A stretch of 64,000 bases of DNA from Actinophytocola sp044466355 (GCF_044466355.1 NZ_JBITMQ010000013.1:248001-312000), one strand, 5' to 3'. Positions 1 through 9,403 are shown, counted from the first letter of the stretch. The notes: generated by a model from the letters alone, not told the origin. Program-made: numbers and translations.

Positions 1-35
1 GCTCCCAGAAATCTGGACGCAAAGGGACAACAGAC

Positions 36-1325
36 GTGCGAAGCAACCAACGACGGGTGTTCGCCGGCGCGATCGCCCTTGCCGCGGCGGTGGGCCTGAC
101 CGCCTGTGGCGACTCCGACGCCGACTCCGGATCTGGTTCGGGGCAGATCGAGCTGAGTATCGGCACGTTCACGGAGTTCGGGTACGAGGACCTCATCAAG
201 GAGTACGAGGACCTCCACCCGAACATCAAGATCACCCATCACAAGACCGGGCAGGGCGGGCCGTACCACCAGCAGCTGCTGACCAAGCTCGCCGCCAACT
301 CCGGCCTCGAGGACGTGGTCGCGATCGAGGAGGGACACCTCCCCGACGTGCTCGACAAGCCACACCTGTTCAACAACCTGGCCGAGATCGGCCCGAAGGA
401 CGTCAAGCCGGAGCGGTGGCTCGACTGGAAGTACCAGGCGGGCACGGCGAAGGACGGCACCTGGATCGGTTACGGCACCGACATCGGCCCGCTCGCCATG
501 TGCTACCGCAAGGACCTCCTCGAGGCGGCGAAGCTGCCGACCGACGAGGCCTCGGTGAAGGCCATGTTCGAGTCCTGGGACTCGTACTTCGAGGCGGGCG
601 ACAAGTACGTCGAGGCCACCGGCAAGGCGTGGTTCGACTCTGCGTCGCAGATCTTCAACTCGATGCAGAACCAGCTCCCCGAGGGCTACCTGACCAAGGA
701 CGACAAGCTCGCCATCGAGTCCAACTCCGCCATCAAGGACAACTGGGACCAGGTGACCGCGGCGGTCGAGGGCAAGCAGAGCGCCAAGCTCGTCGCCTTC
801 AGCCCCGAGTGGAACAACGGGTTCAAGCAGGGCGCCTTCGCGACCAAGACGTGCCCGTCGTGGATGCTCGGCGTGGTCAAGGAGCAGGCCGGCCCGGAGA
901 ACGCGGGCAAGTGGGCGGTCACCGACGCCTTCCCCAACGGTGGCGGCAACTGGGGCGGCTCGTACCTCGCGGTGCCCAAGCAGTCCCAGCACCCCAAGGA
1001 GGCCGCGGAGCTGGCGGCGTGGCTGACCGCGCCGGAACAGCAGGTCAAGGCGTTCGAGAAGACCGGCAACTTCCCCAGCCAGGTCGAGGCGCTCGACTCG
1101 CCGGAGCTGCTCGGCAGCACCAACGACTACTTCGGTGACGTGAAGGTCGGCCAGCTGTTCGCCACCATGGCGAAGAAGGTCGGCAAGGCCCAGTACAAGG
1201 GCCCCGGTGACGGCAAGATCCAGGAGAACGCCACGAGCCCGGCGCTGCAGGCGGTCGAAGCCGGCAAGTCGCCGGAGGAGGGCTGGCGGCAGGCGGTCGA
1301 TGCCGCGAAGAAGATCGTCAAGTGA
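36..1325 (+). CDS. Sugar ABC transporter substrate-binding lipoprotein (CUT1 family)
   Basis: This is the solute-binding lipoprotein that would capture a sugar, probably an oligosaccharide, outside the membrane and deliver it to the two permeases that follow. The 429-residue product starts with a basic, hydrophobic signal peptide ending in the lipobox LTAC, with the lipidated Cys at residue 24, followed by an Asp/Ser/Gly-rich tether. The rest resembles extracellular solute-binding family 1. The GTG start has AAGGGA about 9 bases upstream. No ATPase gene is nearby, as is common for CUT1 systems that share an MsiK-type ATPase. The downstream beta-glucosidase suggests a beta-glucoside such as cellobiose as ligand, which is inference. 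Confidence 0.9.
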   Translation: MRSNQRRVFAGAIALAAAVGLTACGDSDADSGSGSGQIELSIGTFTEFGYEDLIKEYEDLHPNIKITHHKTGQGGPYHQQLLTKLAANSGLEDVVAIEEGHLPDVLDKPHLFNNLAEIGPKDVKPERWLDWKYQAGTAKDGTWIGYGTDIGPLAMCYRKDLLEAAKLPTDEASVKAMFESWDSYFEAGDKYVEATGKAWFDSASQIFNSMQNQLPEGYLTKDDKLAIESNSAIKDNWDQVTAAVEGKQSAKLVAFSPEWNNGFKQGAFATKTCPSWMLGVVKEQAGPENAGKWAVTDAFPNGGGNWGGSYLAVPKQSQHPKEAAELAAWLTAPEQQVKAFEKTGNFPSQVEALDSPELLGSTNDYFGDVKVGQLFATMAKKVGKAQYKGPGDGKIQENATSPALQAVEAGKSPEEGWRQAVDAAKKIVK

Positions 1326-2320
1326 TGACCACGGTAACCGGGCGGGCGTCTCACCAGGGGGTGGCGCCCGCCCCACCGCGGCCACCCGACAAGCTCACGT
1401 GGCGACAGCGACTGTCCAACATGGACGTCAAGTGGTCGCCCTACCTCTACATCGCGCCGTTCTTCGTCGTGTTCGGCGTGGTGGGGCTGTTCCCGCTGCT
1501 GTACACGTCGTTCCTGTCGCTGTACGACCGCGACCTGCTCGACCTCGAGGGCACGTTCATCGGGCTCGGCAACTACACGGAACTGCTGGCCGACAGCCAG
1601 TTCTGGAACGCCCTCGTCAACACGCTCAGCATCTTCGTGCTCTCCACCGGTCCGCAGATCGTGGTCGCGGTGGGGCTCGCCGCGCTGCTGAACACCCGGT
1701 TGCGTGCCCCGACCGGGTGGCGCGTCGGGGTTCTGCTGCCGTACGTGGTCAGCCTCGTCGCCGTCGGGATCATCTTCGCGAACCTGTTCGGGCCCAACTA
1801 CGGGCTCGTCAACAGCGTCCTGGAGCTGCTCGGCATCGACCGGATCGACTGGCAGAGCAACCGGTTCTTCTCACACCTCGCCATCGCCACCATGGTGAAC
1901 TGGCGCTGGACCGGGTACAACGCGCTCATCGTGCTGGCCGCGATGAAGGCGATCCCGAAGGAGATCCACGAGGCGGCGCTGATCGACGGCGCGTCGGCGG
2001 CCCGCCGGTTCTTCTCGGTCACGCTGCCGTTGCTGCGGCCCACGCTGATCTTCGTGGTCGTCACGTCGACCATCGGCGGGTTGCAGATCTTCACCGAGCC
2101 CAAGCTGTTCGACGCGATGCCGGGCTCCAACAACGGTGGCTCGTCCAACCAGTTCCAGACGATCACCTTGTACATGTACCAAACCGGCTTCGAGACGCAG
2201 CGGCTCGGCTACGCGTCGGCGGTCGCGTGGGTGCTGTTCCTGTTGATCATCGTCATCGCGGTCGTGAACTTCCTGTTGACGCGTCGGCTGGCGTCGACCG
2301 GAGCGGAGGACGAACGATGA
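1325..2320 (+). CDS. Sugar ABC transporter permease, MalF/UgpA-like
   Basis: This is the first inner-membrane permease of the CUT1 transporter. The product of about 331 residues has six predicted membrane segments and the EAA loop that contacts the ATPase (E-A-A-L-I-D-G-A-S at about residues 215-223). Its ATG shares one base with the stop of the binding-protein gene (TGATG); a GTG one codon upstream is an alternative start. Translational coupling and conserved order make its assignment to this transporter secure, while the substrate remains inferred from the GH1 neighbour. Confidence 0.9.
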   Translation: MTTVTGRASHQGVAPAPPRPPDKLTWRQRLSNMDVKWSPYLYIAPFFVVFGVVGLFPLLYTSFLSLYDRDLLDLEGTFIGLGNYTELLADSQFWNALVNTLSIFVLSTGPQIVVAVGLAALLNTRLRAPTGWRVGVLLPYVVSLVAVGIIFANLFGPNYGLVNSVLELLGIDRIDWQSNRFFSHLAIATMVNWRWTGYNALIVLAAMKAIPKEIHEAALIDGASAARRFFSVTLPLLRPTLIFVVVTSTIGGLQIFTEPKLFDAMPGSNNGGSSNQFQTITLYMYQTGFETQRLGYASAVAWVLFLLIIVIAVVNFLLTRRLASTGAEDER

Positions 2321-3180
2321 CCGCGATCTCGATGCGCACGATCCGCCGCAGGGCGCAGACCGGTGACAAACGCGCGTCGTTCTGGGTCTACGGGCTGCTG
2401 ATCGCGTTCCTGCTCGGTTCGGTGTTCCCGTTCTTCTGGTCGTTCCTGGTGGCCTCGCGGGACAGCTCGATGCTGACCGAACGGGTGCCGCCACTGCTGC
2501 CCGGCGGGAACTTCCTCGCGAACGCGGCGCGCGTGTTCGACTCCGTGCCGTTCTGGAAGGCGCTCGGCAACAGCATCATCGTGTCCGGCACCGTCACGCT
2601 GACGACGGTGCTGTTCTCGACGCTGGCCGGGTTCGCGTTCGCCAAGCTGCGGTTCCGCGGCCGCGACGGGCTGTTCCTGTTCGTGGTCGCCACGCTGGCG
2701 GTGCCGACACAGCTCGGCATCATCCCGCTGTACATGGCGATGGCGGAGTTCGGCTGGGCGGGCGAGTTGCAGGCGGTGATCGTGCCGAACCTGGTGACCG
2801 CCATCGGGGTGTTCTGGATGCGCCAGTACACCGCGCAGGTGGTGCCGTACGAGCTGATCGAGGCGGCACGTGTCGACGGCTGCTCGATGATCCGCGTGTA
2901 CTGGCACGTGTGCCTGCCCGCGGTGCGGCCCGCCGCGGCGTTCCTCGGCATGTTCACGTTCATGACGTCGTGGAACGACTTCCTGTGGCCGCTGGTGGTG
3001 CTCAACGCGGAGAACCCGACCGTGCAGATCGCGCTGGAGCGGCTGCAGAGCGGTTATTACATCGATTACTCCCTGGTGCTGGCCGGCACGACGCTGGCCA
3101 CCATTCCGATTCTGATCGTGTTCGTCGTGCTCGGCCGCCAGATCGTGGCCGGGATCATGTCGGGCGCTGTAAAGGGGTGA
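2317..3180 (+). CDS. Sugar ABC transporter permease, MalG/UgpE-like
   Basis: This is the second permease of the CUT1 importer, 287 residues, with six predicted membrane segments. The EAA loop is visible (I-E-A-A-R-V-D-G-C-S at about residue 180), followed by the usual W-N-D-F-L-W-P-L segment. The ATG overlaps the stop of the preceding permease by four bases (ATGA), so the two should be made in equal amounts. Three bases separate its stop from the glucosidase start. Confidence 0.9.
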   Translation: MTAISMRTIRRRAQTGDKRASFWVYGLLIAFLLGSVFPFFWSFLVASRDSSMLTERVPPLLPGGNFLANAARVFDSVPFWKALGNSIIVSGTVTLTTVLFSTLAGFAFAKLRFRGRDGLFLFVVATLAVPTQLGIIPLYMAMAEFGWAGELQAVIVPNLVTAIGVFWMRQYTAQVVPYELIEAARVDGCSMIRVYWHVCLPAVRPAAAFLGMFTFMTSWNDFLWPLVVLNAENPTVQIALERLQSGYYIDYSLVLAGTTLATIPILIVFVVLGRQIVAGIMSGAVKG

Positions 3181-3182
3181 CC

Positions 3183-4553
3183 ATGTCAGTTCTGCCGGAA
3201 CAGTCGGAGTCCACTGCACTCCGCTTCCCGACGGGTTTCGTGTGGGGTGCGGCCACCGCGTCGTTCCAGGTCGAGGGCTCGACCGCGGCGGACGGCCGCG
3301 TGGAGTCCATCTGGGACGAGTTCTGCCGCCGTCCCGGTGCCGTGCACAACGGTGACACCGGCGAGCCGGGGGCGGATCACTACCGGCGCTACGCCGAGGA
3401 CGTCGCCATGATGCGGTCGCTCGGGCTCGGCGCGTACCGGTTCTCGGTGGCGTGGCCGCGGCTGGCCGACCTCGGGTTCTACGACCGGCTCGTGGACGAG
3501 CTGCTGGCGAACGGGATCAGCCCGTGGGCGACGCTCTACCACTGGGACCTGCCGCAGGCCCTGGAGGAGAAGGGCGGGTGGACCAACCGCGACACGGCCT
3601 ACCGGTTCGCGGAGTACGCGGCCGCCGTGGCCGGCAAGCTCGGTGACCGGGTCGCGGGCTGGCTGACGCTGAACGAGCCGTGGTGCTCTGCGTTCGCCGG
3701 GTACGCGAGCGGCAGGCACGCGCCGGGCGTGACGTCGGGCGACGCGGCGATCGCGGCGGTGCACCACCTGCTGCTCGGGCACGGCCTGGCGATGCGGGAG
3801 ATCCGCGCGGTGGCCCCGGAGATCCCGGCGGGCATCACGCTGAACCTGTTCCCGGTGCACCCGGCGTCGGACGCGCCGGCGGACATCGACGCCGCCCGCC
3901 GCGTCGACGGCCTGCAGAACCGCATCTTCACCGAGCCGGTGTTGCGAGGCGTGTACCCGGACGACCTGCTGGTCGACCTGGCCCCGTACGGTCTGCCGTC
4001 GCTGATCCAGGACGGCGACCTCGACGTGATCAGCGCACCGATCGATCTGCTGGGCGTGAACTACTACCGCGCGTACCTGGTGGCCGCCGGTGGTGAGCCG
4101 GACGGTCCGTCGGAGTGGGTGGGCGCGGAGGACGTGCGGTTCCTGACGTCCGGGCACCCGAGGACGGAGATGGACTGGGAGGTCCAGCCGGAGGGGCTGA
4201 CGGAGTTGCTCGTGTCGCTCAACGAGCAGAGCCCGGGCCTGCCGATGTACATCACGGAGAACGGCGCCGCGTACCCGGACACGCTGACCCCGGACGGCGC
4301 GGTGCGGGACGCGGACCGGATCGCGTTCCTCGACGGCCACCTGCGCGCGGCGCACGCGGCCATCGAGCAGGGGGTCGACCTGCGGGGGTACTTCTGCTGG
4401 TCGCTGATGGACAACCTCGAGTGGGCGGCCGGGTACGCGAAGCGGTTCGGGTTGGTGCACGTGGACTTCGAGACGCAGAAGCGGACGCTGAAGGACAGCG
4501 CGCGCTGGTACGCGGGTGTGATCGAGCGGAACGGGTTGCCCGCGGAGGGCTGA
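3183..4553 (+). CDS. Beta-glucosidase, glycoside hydrolase family 1
   Basis: This retaining beta-glucosidase should hydrolyse the imported beta-glucoside in the cytoplasm; no signal peptide is visible. The 456-residue protein has the family 1 acid/base motif L-N-E-P (Glu165) and the nucleophile motif I-T-E-N-G (Glu359). It is the last gene of the transporter operon, two bases after the permease stop. One oddity: after W-P-R (about residue 95) the usual loop of the form xPGGxGxxNxxGLDFYDRL is reduced to ADLG before FYDRL, so about ten residues are missing in frame. Whether this changes specificity is unknown. GH1 members with other beta-glycoside specificities cannot be excluded. Confidence 0.9.
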   Translation: MSVLPEQSESTALRFPTGFVWGAATASFQVEGSTAADGRVESIWDEFCRRPGAVHNGDTGEPGADHYRRYAEDVAMMRSLGLGAYRFSVAWPRLADLGFYDRLVDELLANGISPWATLYHWDLPQALEEKGGWTNRDTAYRFAEYAAAVAGKLGDRVAGWLTLNEPWCSAFAGYASGRHAPGVTSGDAAIAAVHHLLLGHGLAMREIRAVAPEIPAGITLNLFPVHPASDAPADIDAARRVDGLQNRIFTEPVLRGVYPDDLLVDLAPYGLPSLIQDGDLDVISAPIDLLGVNYYRAYLVAAGGEPDGPSEWVGAEDVRFLTSGHPRTEMDWEVQPEGLTELLVSLNEQSPGLPMYITENGAAYPDTLTPDGAVRDADRIAFLDGHLRAAHAAIEQGVDLRGYFCWSLMDNLEWAAGYAKRFGLVHVDFETQKRTLKDSARWYAGVIERNGLPAEG

Positions 4554-4558
4554 CGGCT

Positions 4559-4656
4559 ACCGGGGTCGGCCTCCGGCCCCCGGTTCCAGCGTCTCACCGA
4601 CCACCGACAGCGAGGGGGTGCGGCGCGGCGGTTGTACACAGGCCAACCGCCGCGCC
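4559..4656. terminator. Two hairpins between convergent genes, probable bidirectional terminator
   Basis: Two inverted repeats lie between the glucosidase stop and the zur stop. The first pairs ACCGGGG (4559-4565) with CCCCGGT (4578-4584). The second is a perfect 12-bp stem, GGCGCGGCGGTT (4622-4633) with AACCGCCGCGCC (4645-4656), closing an 11-base loop. Neither has a long T-run, which is usual for actinomycete terminators. Their position between converging operons supports termination from both sides. Confidence 0.6.
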
Positions 4657-4773
4657 CGCGGTACCCGTCCACGGGCGGCCGGCAGCGGCGGCGTTTCTGT
4701 CGGTGCGCGGCACCAGGCTTGACATCGGGGCCGGAGGCCCGGGTTCTGCGCCGTGAGCGGGCAGCGTCGCGCG

Positions 4774-5199
4774 TCAGCTGGTGCAGGCCGCGCAGGCGGC
4801 GCAGGTGCCGAAGACCTCGACCGTGTGGCTGATCTCCGAGAAGCCGTTCTCCGCGGCGACCTTCTCCGCCCACTTCTCCACCGCTGGGCCCTCGACCTCG
4901 ACCGTCCGGCCGCAGGCTCGGCAGACGAGGTGGTGATGGTGGTGCTGGGAGCAGCGGCGGTACACGGCCTCACCGCTGTCGATGCGGAGCACGTCGATCT
5001 CGCCCGCGTCCGCGAGGGACTGCAGCGTCCGGTACACCGTGGTCAGGCCGATGCCCTCGCCCCTGGTGCGGAGTTCCTCGTGCAGGTCCTGCGCGGAGCG
5101 GAACTCGTCCAGCTGCTCGAGCAGGCTCGCCACCGCGGCGCGCTGTTTCGTCGAACGCCTCCCCGGGACTGTCGGGGTGCGGCCCTCGCCCTTCGTCAC
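4774..5199 (-). CDS. zur: Fur-family zinc uptake regulator Zur
   Basis: This is a predicted Zn(II)-responsive repressor of zinc-uptake genes. The 141-residue Fur-family protein has an N-terminal winged helix (S-T-K-Q-R-A-A-V and L-T-T-V-Y-R-T-L) and a C-terminal metal/dimerisation domain with the cluster Q-H-H-H-H-H-L-V-C-R-A-C-G, as in mycobacterial Zur/FurB. A second Cys group lies at the extreme C terminus (CAACAAC). Its ATG overlaps the stop of the SmtB gene by four bases. The smtB-zur pair beside glyS matches the known mycobacterial arrangement. Fur itself is less likely given the His/Cys pattern and context. Confidence 0.85.
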   Translation of the reverse strand: MTKGEGRTPTVPGRRSTKQRAAVASLLEQLDEFRSAQDLHEELRTRGEGIGLTTVYRTLQSLADAGEIDVLRIDSGEAVYRRCSQHHHHHLVCRACGRTVEVEGPAVEKWAEKVAAENGFSEISHTVEVFGTCAACAACTS

Positions 5200-5570
5200 T
5201 TGGCAGCCCCTTCCTCCACGTGCGCCACCGCGTCGACGACGATGTGCGACAGGTGTTCGTCGACCAGACGGTAGACCACCTCGCGACCGTGGCGTTCACC
5301 GTTGACCACACCGGCCGATTTCAGCACGCGCAGGTGCTGGCTGATCAGGGGTTGGGCCACCCCCAGCGTCTCCACCAGCTCGTGAACGCAGCGGTCGTGC
5401 GCGCGCAGTTCGAGCACGATCGCGATGCGGACCGGCGCCGCCAGCGCGCGGAGCAGGTCACCGGCCGCTGTCAACGTGTGCACCGGCCGGTGCTCGGCGC
5501 GGGTGGCCGTCGGCCGGTCGACCGAGTGCGGGACGGCCAGATCCGGTGACGAGGCGGCATCCGAGGTCAC
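5196..5570 (-). CDS. smtB: ArsR/SmtB-family zinc-sensing repressor
   Basis: This metal-sensing winged-helix repressor is predicted to leave DNA when Zn(II) binds and so control the smtB-zur operon. The 124-residue product has the recognition helix P-L-I-S-Q-H-L-R-V-L. It retains an intact alpha-5 zinc site: D-x-H, then a His 11 residues later and a Glu 3 residues after that, within D-E-H-L-S-H...A-H-V-E-E near the C terminus. About 35 residues ahead of the DNA-binding core look unstructured. It is the first gene of the operon and is translationally coupled to zur. Confidence 0.85.
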   Translation of the reverse strand: MTSDAASSPDLAVPHSVDRPTATRAEHRPVHTLTAAGDLLRALAAPVRIAIVLELRAHDRCVHELVETLGVAQPLISQHLRVLKSAGVVNGERHGREVVYRLVDEHLSHIVVDAVAHVEEGAAK

Positions 5571-5592
5571 GGGAGCATCGTCCTCTCGGTCG

Positions 5593-5626
5593 GTTGCTGA
5601 AACGGATATTGGTTACCGTGTTCAAC
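5593..5626. promoter_or_regulatory. Imperfect palindrome upstream of smtB-zur, candidate operator
   Basis: About 25 bases upstream of the smtB ATG, GTTG (5593-5596) and TGAAACGG (5598-5605) are mirrored by CCGTGTTCA (5616-5624) and CAAC. The dyad surrounds an AT-rich centre in otherwise GC-rich DNA. Its position suits autoregulation by SmtB. The match to a published SmtB or Zur box was not checked. Confidence 0.4.
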
Positions 5627-5642
5627 ATCCTAGGCGGCCGGG

Positions 5643-5924
5643 CTATTTCGTCAGCAGCACCGACACAGCGACGGCCACCAGAACGGCCAGGATGAACACC
5701 CGGCCCACTCGCTCGCTCGGCGACAGTGCTCGCCACGTCACAGCGAGCAACACGCCGATGCCCGCCGCCAGCACACCCAGGACCACCGCGCCGACGGTGC
5801 CGCCGACCACGACCCCGATCACGAACACCACCGCGACCAGCAGGAAAGCCGCGAGCGGGGGCATCCGGGACAGCGGGCCGTCGCCTTCGACCAGCTTCGC
5901 TTTCGTCGAGCGCCTCTCGCGCAC
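5643..5924 (-). CDS. Small actinobacterial membrane protein of unknown function
   Basis: This 93-residue protein has a short basic N terminus and three hydrophobic stretches at about residues 22-41, 43-63 and 75-91, so it is likely an inner-membrane protein. It ends just upstream of the smtB promoter region and begins about 170 bases from the divergently oriented glyS. Similar small membrane proteins occur beside glycyl-tRNA synthetase genes in actinomycetes, but no function can be assigned from the sequence. Confidence 0.7.
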   Translation of the reverse strand: MRERRSTKAKLVEGDGPLSRMPPLAAFLLVAVVFVIGVVVGGTVGAVVLGVLAAGIGVLLAVTWRALSPSERVGRVFILAVLVAVAVSVLLTK

Positions 5925-6094
5925 GCGTCCTCCTTGTGGCGGTATCCGGCTACCGTCGGCAACCTCGATGTGGGGTTTCGACGACTGGAAATCACTCGTT
6001 CGGGGCCGCCCACCGCCGAGTAATCTTTACCGGCCGCGCCCCGTCAACCGCCATTGAACGCCATGGCCGCGAGCGCGCGGCAGTTGGAGTGCTC

Positions 6095-7480
<1,386 letters not shown>

Positions 7481-7532
7481 GCACAGGGCGGTACGTCGGC
7501 CCGGCGCTCGGCCGAGCCGTTCCGACGGGTGC

Positions 7533-8012
7533 TCAGCCGCGGACGTGCACGTGCCCGGGTAACGGCCACGGCGGTGTCGCGGGCAACGTCTCCCGTAACG
7601 GGAACCCGGCCTTCTCGGCGACCCGGCAGGAGGCCACGTTGTCCACCTGGTGACGGATCTCCAAGCCCGGGCCTCCCTCGTCGTGCGCCCAGGCCGCCAG
7701 TACGCGGACCGCGCGGGTCGCGACGTCACGGCCGCGTGCGTGCGCCGCCGTCCAGTAGCCGATCTCGCGCCCGTGCTTCAGGACCACGCATCCGGCGAGC
7801 CCGCCGTCGTCGAGGACGGCGAAGCTGTGCCGGGTGTTCGCGGCCCAGCCCTCCTGCTGCGCAGCCACCCACGCCGTCGCGTCCTCGGCGGTGGTGACGT
7901 GACGGGTGGTCCAGCGGCGCATCGCGGGATCGCGGTGGATCTCCACGAGTGCGGCCGCGTCGTCGTCGCTCCACGGGCGCAGGACGAGTCCTTCCGCCGT
8001 GAGTGTGGTCAT
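7533..8012 (-). CDS. GNAT-family N-acetyltransferase
   Basis: This 159-residue acetyltransferase resembles the RimJ/RimL group. It begins with the typical L-R-P-W-S-D-D-D-A-A-A-L motif, has the acetyl-CoA region around residues 88-112 (I-G-Y-W-T ... G-R-D-V-A-T-R-A) and ends with N-V-A-S-C-R-V-A-E-K-A-G-F. The substrate is unknown. Its ATG shares the TGA of an upstream 29-codon ORF, so it is the last member of a coupled minus-strand chain starting with the AbiEi-like gene. Confidence 0.85.
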   Translation of the reverse strand: MTTLTAEGLVLRPWSDDDAAALVEIHRDPAMRRWTTRHVTTAEDATAWVAAQQEGWAANTRHSFAVLDDGGLAGCVVLKHGREIGYWTAAHARGRDVATRAVRVLAAWAHDEGGPGLEIRHQVDNVASCRVAEKAGFPLRETLPATPPWPLPGHVHVRG

Positions 8013-8098
8013 CGGGCACCCTCCTGGCGAAGCGGATCGGCAGGTGTGGGAACTGTCAGGTATTCGCCCCGCTTGGCTTCTTCCGGGGTCACGTTCAC
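8009..8098 (-). CDS. Putative 29-residue micro-ORF, coupled to the acetyltransferase
   Basis: A GTG-initiated frame of 29 codons begins inside the stop of the preceding 15-codon ORF (GTGA overlap) and ends inside the ATG of the acetyltransferase gene (ATGA overlap). The peptide is charged, with the segment TPEEAKRGEYL. It has no recognised homologue. The near-perfect tiling of overlaps is the main argument that it is translated. Confidence 0.45.
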   Translation of the reverse strand: MNVTPEEAKRGEYLTVPTPADPLRQEGAR

Positions 8099-8142
8099 GA
8101 GATCACCTGCTGATCCCGGTGCCAGGGATGGCGCGTGGTCAT
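8095..8142 (-). CDS. Putative 15-residue micro-ORF
   Basis: An ATG that overlaps the stop of the upstream 48-codon ORF opens a 15-codon frame reading M-T-T-R-H-P-W-H-R-D-Q-Q-V-I-S. Its stop overlaps the GTG of the next frame. It may serve only to carry ribosomes along the chain. Support comes from spacing alone. Confidence 0.35.
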   Translation of the reverse strand: MTTRHPWHRDQQVIS

Positions 8143-8285
8143 GGCTTCTTCTCCGATGGGGCAGGGAGGGGGCGTTCCTCCGGTTCCGGGTGCGTGCGGG
8201 GTGGTTCGTGAGCGGGATGGTGCAGGAGCGCCAGCAGGTGGGCGGCCGCCGCTTCGTTGGTCAGGATCTCGGGATCGTCAGACAT
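8139..8285 (-). CDS. Putative 48-residue small protein
   Basis: The ATG lies within the last codons of the AbiEi-like gene (8-base overlap). The 48-residue peptide begins with an acidic and hydrophobic helix-like segment (DPEILTNEAAAAHLLALL) and ends in a Pro/Glu-rich tail. It is coupled at both ends to neighbouring frames. Its function is unknown. Confidence 0.5.
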   Translation of the reverse strand: MSDDPEILTNEAAAAHLLALLHHPAHEPPRTHPEPEERPLPAPSEKKP

Positions 8286-9231
8286 TGACCCGCACGTCCG
8301 GGCGAGGGCGGGCGGCGGCGCGTTCGTAGGCGGCGCGCAGCAGTTCGATCACGGCGTTCGGCTCGTCGCGCAGTTGTGCCGGTGGGGTGTGCAGCACCAG
8401 CACACCGCACGCGGTCAGCCGCGCGGCTCTGCGGAGCACTGCCTTGGCGTCGTCGGGGGAGAGGTCGAACGCGTACGAGTCGACCTCCCATGCCAGACCG
8501 ACCTCGTCCCACCACGCGTCGGCCGTCGCCACGTGGGAGCCGTTGGCGGACGTGATCGGGACGTGCCACGCCGGTGCGGGCAGGCCGAGCCGCTGGACGA
8601 GGCGTTTCGCCAGGCCCTGCGCGATCGAGCGGACCTTGTCGTCGATCTCGGCCAGCACGCGGCGGGGGAGCGCGGTGCCGCGGCTGCCCGCGCGGTCCAG
8701 TTCGTCCCGCAGCGTCGCCGGGGTGATCCTGCCCTGGGAGATCGTCTCCGCGAGCAGTGCCCGGACGTGCTCGGCCGCCTTCGCTCTGCGGCACGTGTCG
8801 ATCGTCGCTCTCGGCAGCGGGGCCACCGGGAAGCCGGCCAGGTGCAGTGGGTCCGGGAGCTGGTGGGTGCGTTCGAAGTAGACGCCGTCCACCAGCCTGG
8901 GTTGTCGGTGCGGCGGCACGAGCAGGTGGACCGGACCGTCGAGCCTGCCGGCCGTCATCCCGTGCAGTGCCAGCGCGTCCACCCCGCTCAGCACCGCGTC
9001 CTGGCCCGCGACGGTCAGAGCGGCCTGTATGCGCTGGGTCCGGTTCGGCGGCTGGTTCGTGAGCAGCACGAGCCCCGATTCCAGCCGTTGCCACGGGCCG
9101 CCCGCCTGGCAGCGGTCGCGGATCACGCGGCTGGTGAGGCCCAGCGCGATCAGTTCGGTGGCCGGTGCGACGAGGTGGTCGAAGACGCGGGGGATCGCGT
9201 CGAGGTCGAGAGTTGCGCGGTTGTCGTTCAC
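8278..9231 (-). CDS. AbiEi-like winged-helix protein with Vsr-like C-terminal domain
   Basis: This 317-residue protein resembles actinobacterial proteins annotated as AbiEi-type antitoxin homologues. The N-terminal part resembles the AbiEi winged helix (around F-D-H-L-V ... L-G-L-T-S-R-V-I-R-D-R). The C-terminal part (about 235-317) has a D-A-W-W-D-E-V-G-L-A-W-E-V-D core like Vsr/DUF559 endonuclease folds. The GTG at 9231 is chosen because the domain starts there; the frame stays open further upstream. No AbiEii-type nucleotidyltransferase lies beside it, so a toxin-antitoxin role is not supported here. Confidence 0.65.
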   Translation of the reverse strand: MNDNRATLDLDAIPRVFDHLVAPATELIALGLTSRVIRDRCQAGGPWQRLESGLVLLTNQPPNRTQRIQAALTVAGQDAVLSGVDALALHGMTAGRLDGPVHLLVPPHRQPRLVDGVYFERTHQLPDPLHLAGFPVAPLPRATIDTCRRAKAAEHVRALLAETISQGRITPATLRDELDRAGSRGTALPRRVLAEIDDKVRSIAQGLAKRLVQRLGLPAPAWHVPITSANGSHVATADAWWDEVGLAWEVDSYAFDLSPDDAKAVLRRAARLTACGVLVLHTPPAQLRDEPNAVIELLRAAYERAAARPRPDVRVNV

Positions 9232-9283
9232 GCCGCCAAGCAAACCCGACGGCGCAGCCCTCCGCGCCCCGTCAAGATCAACA

Positions 9284-9311
9284 TGTGGACAACTCGACCG
9301 GCTGTGGACAA
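9284..9311. promoter_or_regulatory. Two DnaA-box-like sites
   Basis: Two exact copies of TGTGGACAA, the complement of the actinobacterial DnaA box TTGTCCACA, lie at 9284-9292 and 9303-9311 in the same orientation, 19 bases apart. They sit in the divergent gap between the AbiEi-like and YdcF-like genes. They could be a DnaA regulatory or titration site. This is not oriC, because dnaA, dnaN and further boxes are absent. Confidence 0.5.
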
Positions 9312-9403
9312 CTTGGCCCAAGCAACCATCGCCACCCCGAAATCGTCTGTCCTCGCGGGTAGCATCCGAACCTTTACGTGCGGTGTCTGGAAGGATGGCC
9401 GAA

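Noticed and set aside
1207..2316. Upstream extension of the second permease frame
   Set aside because: The frame is open through the first permease gene by chance. The real start is ATG 2317, overlapping the previous stop.
5925..6094. T-box riboswitch before glyS
   Set aside because: No T-box consensus or specifier loop could be recognised in the leader.
8278..9231. Reading the AbiEi-like gene as a type IV toxin-antitoxin system
   Set aside because: No AbiEii-like toxin gene is adjacent, and the C-terminal half looks like a nuclease fold rather than an antitoxin.
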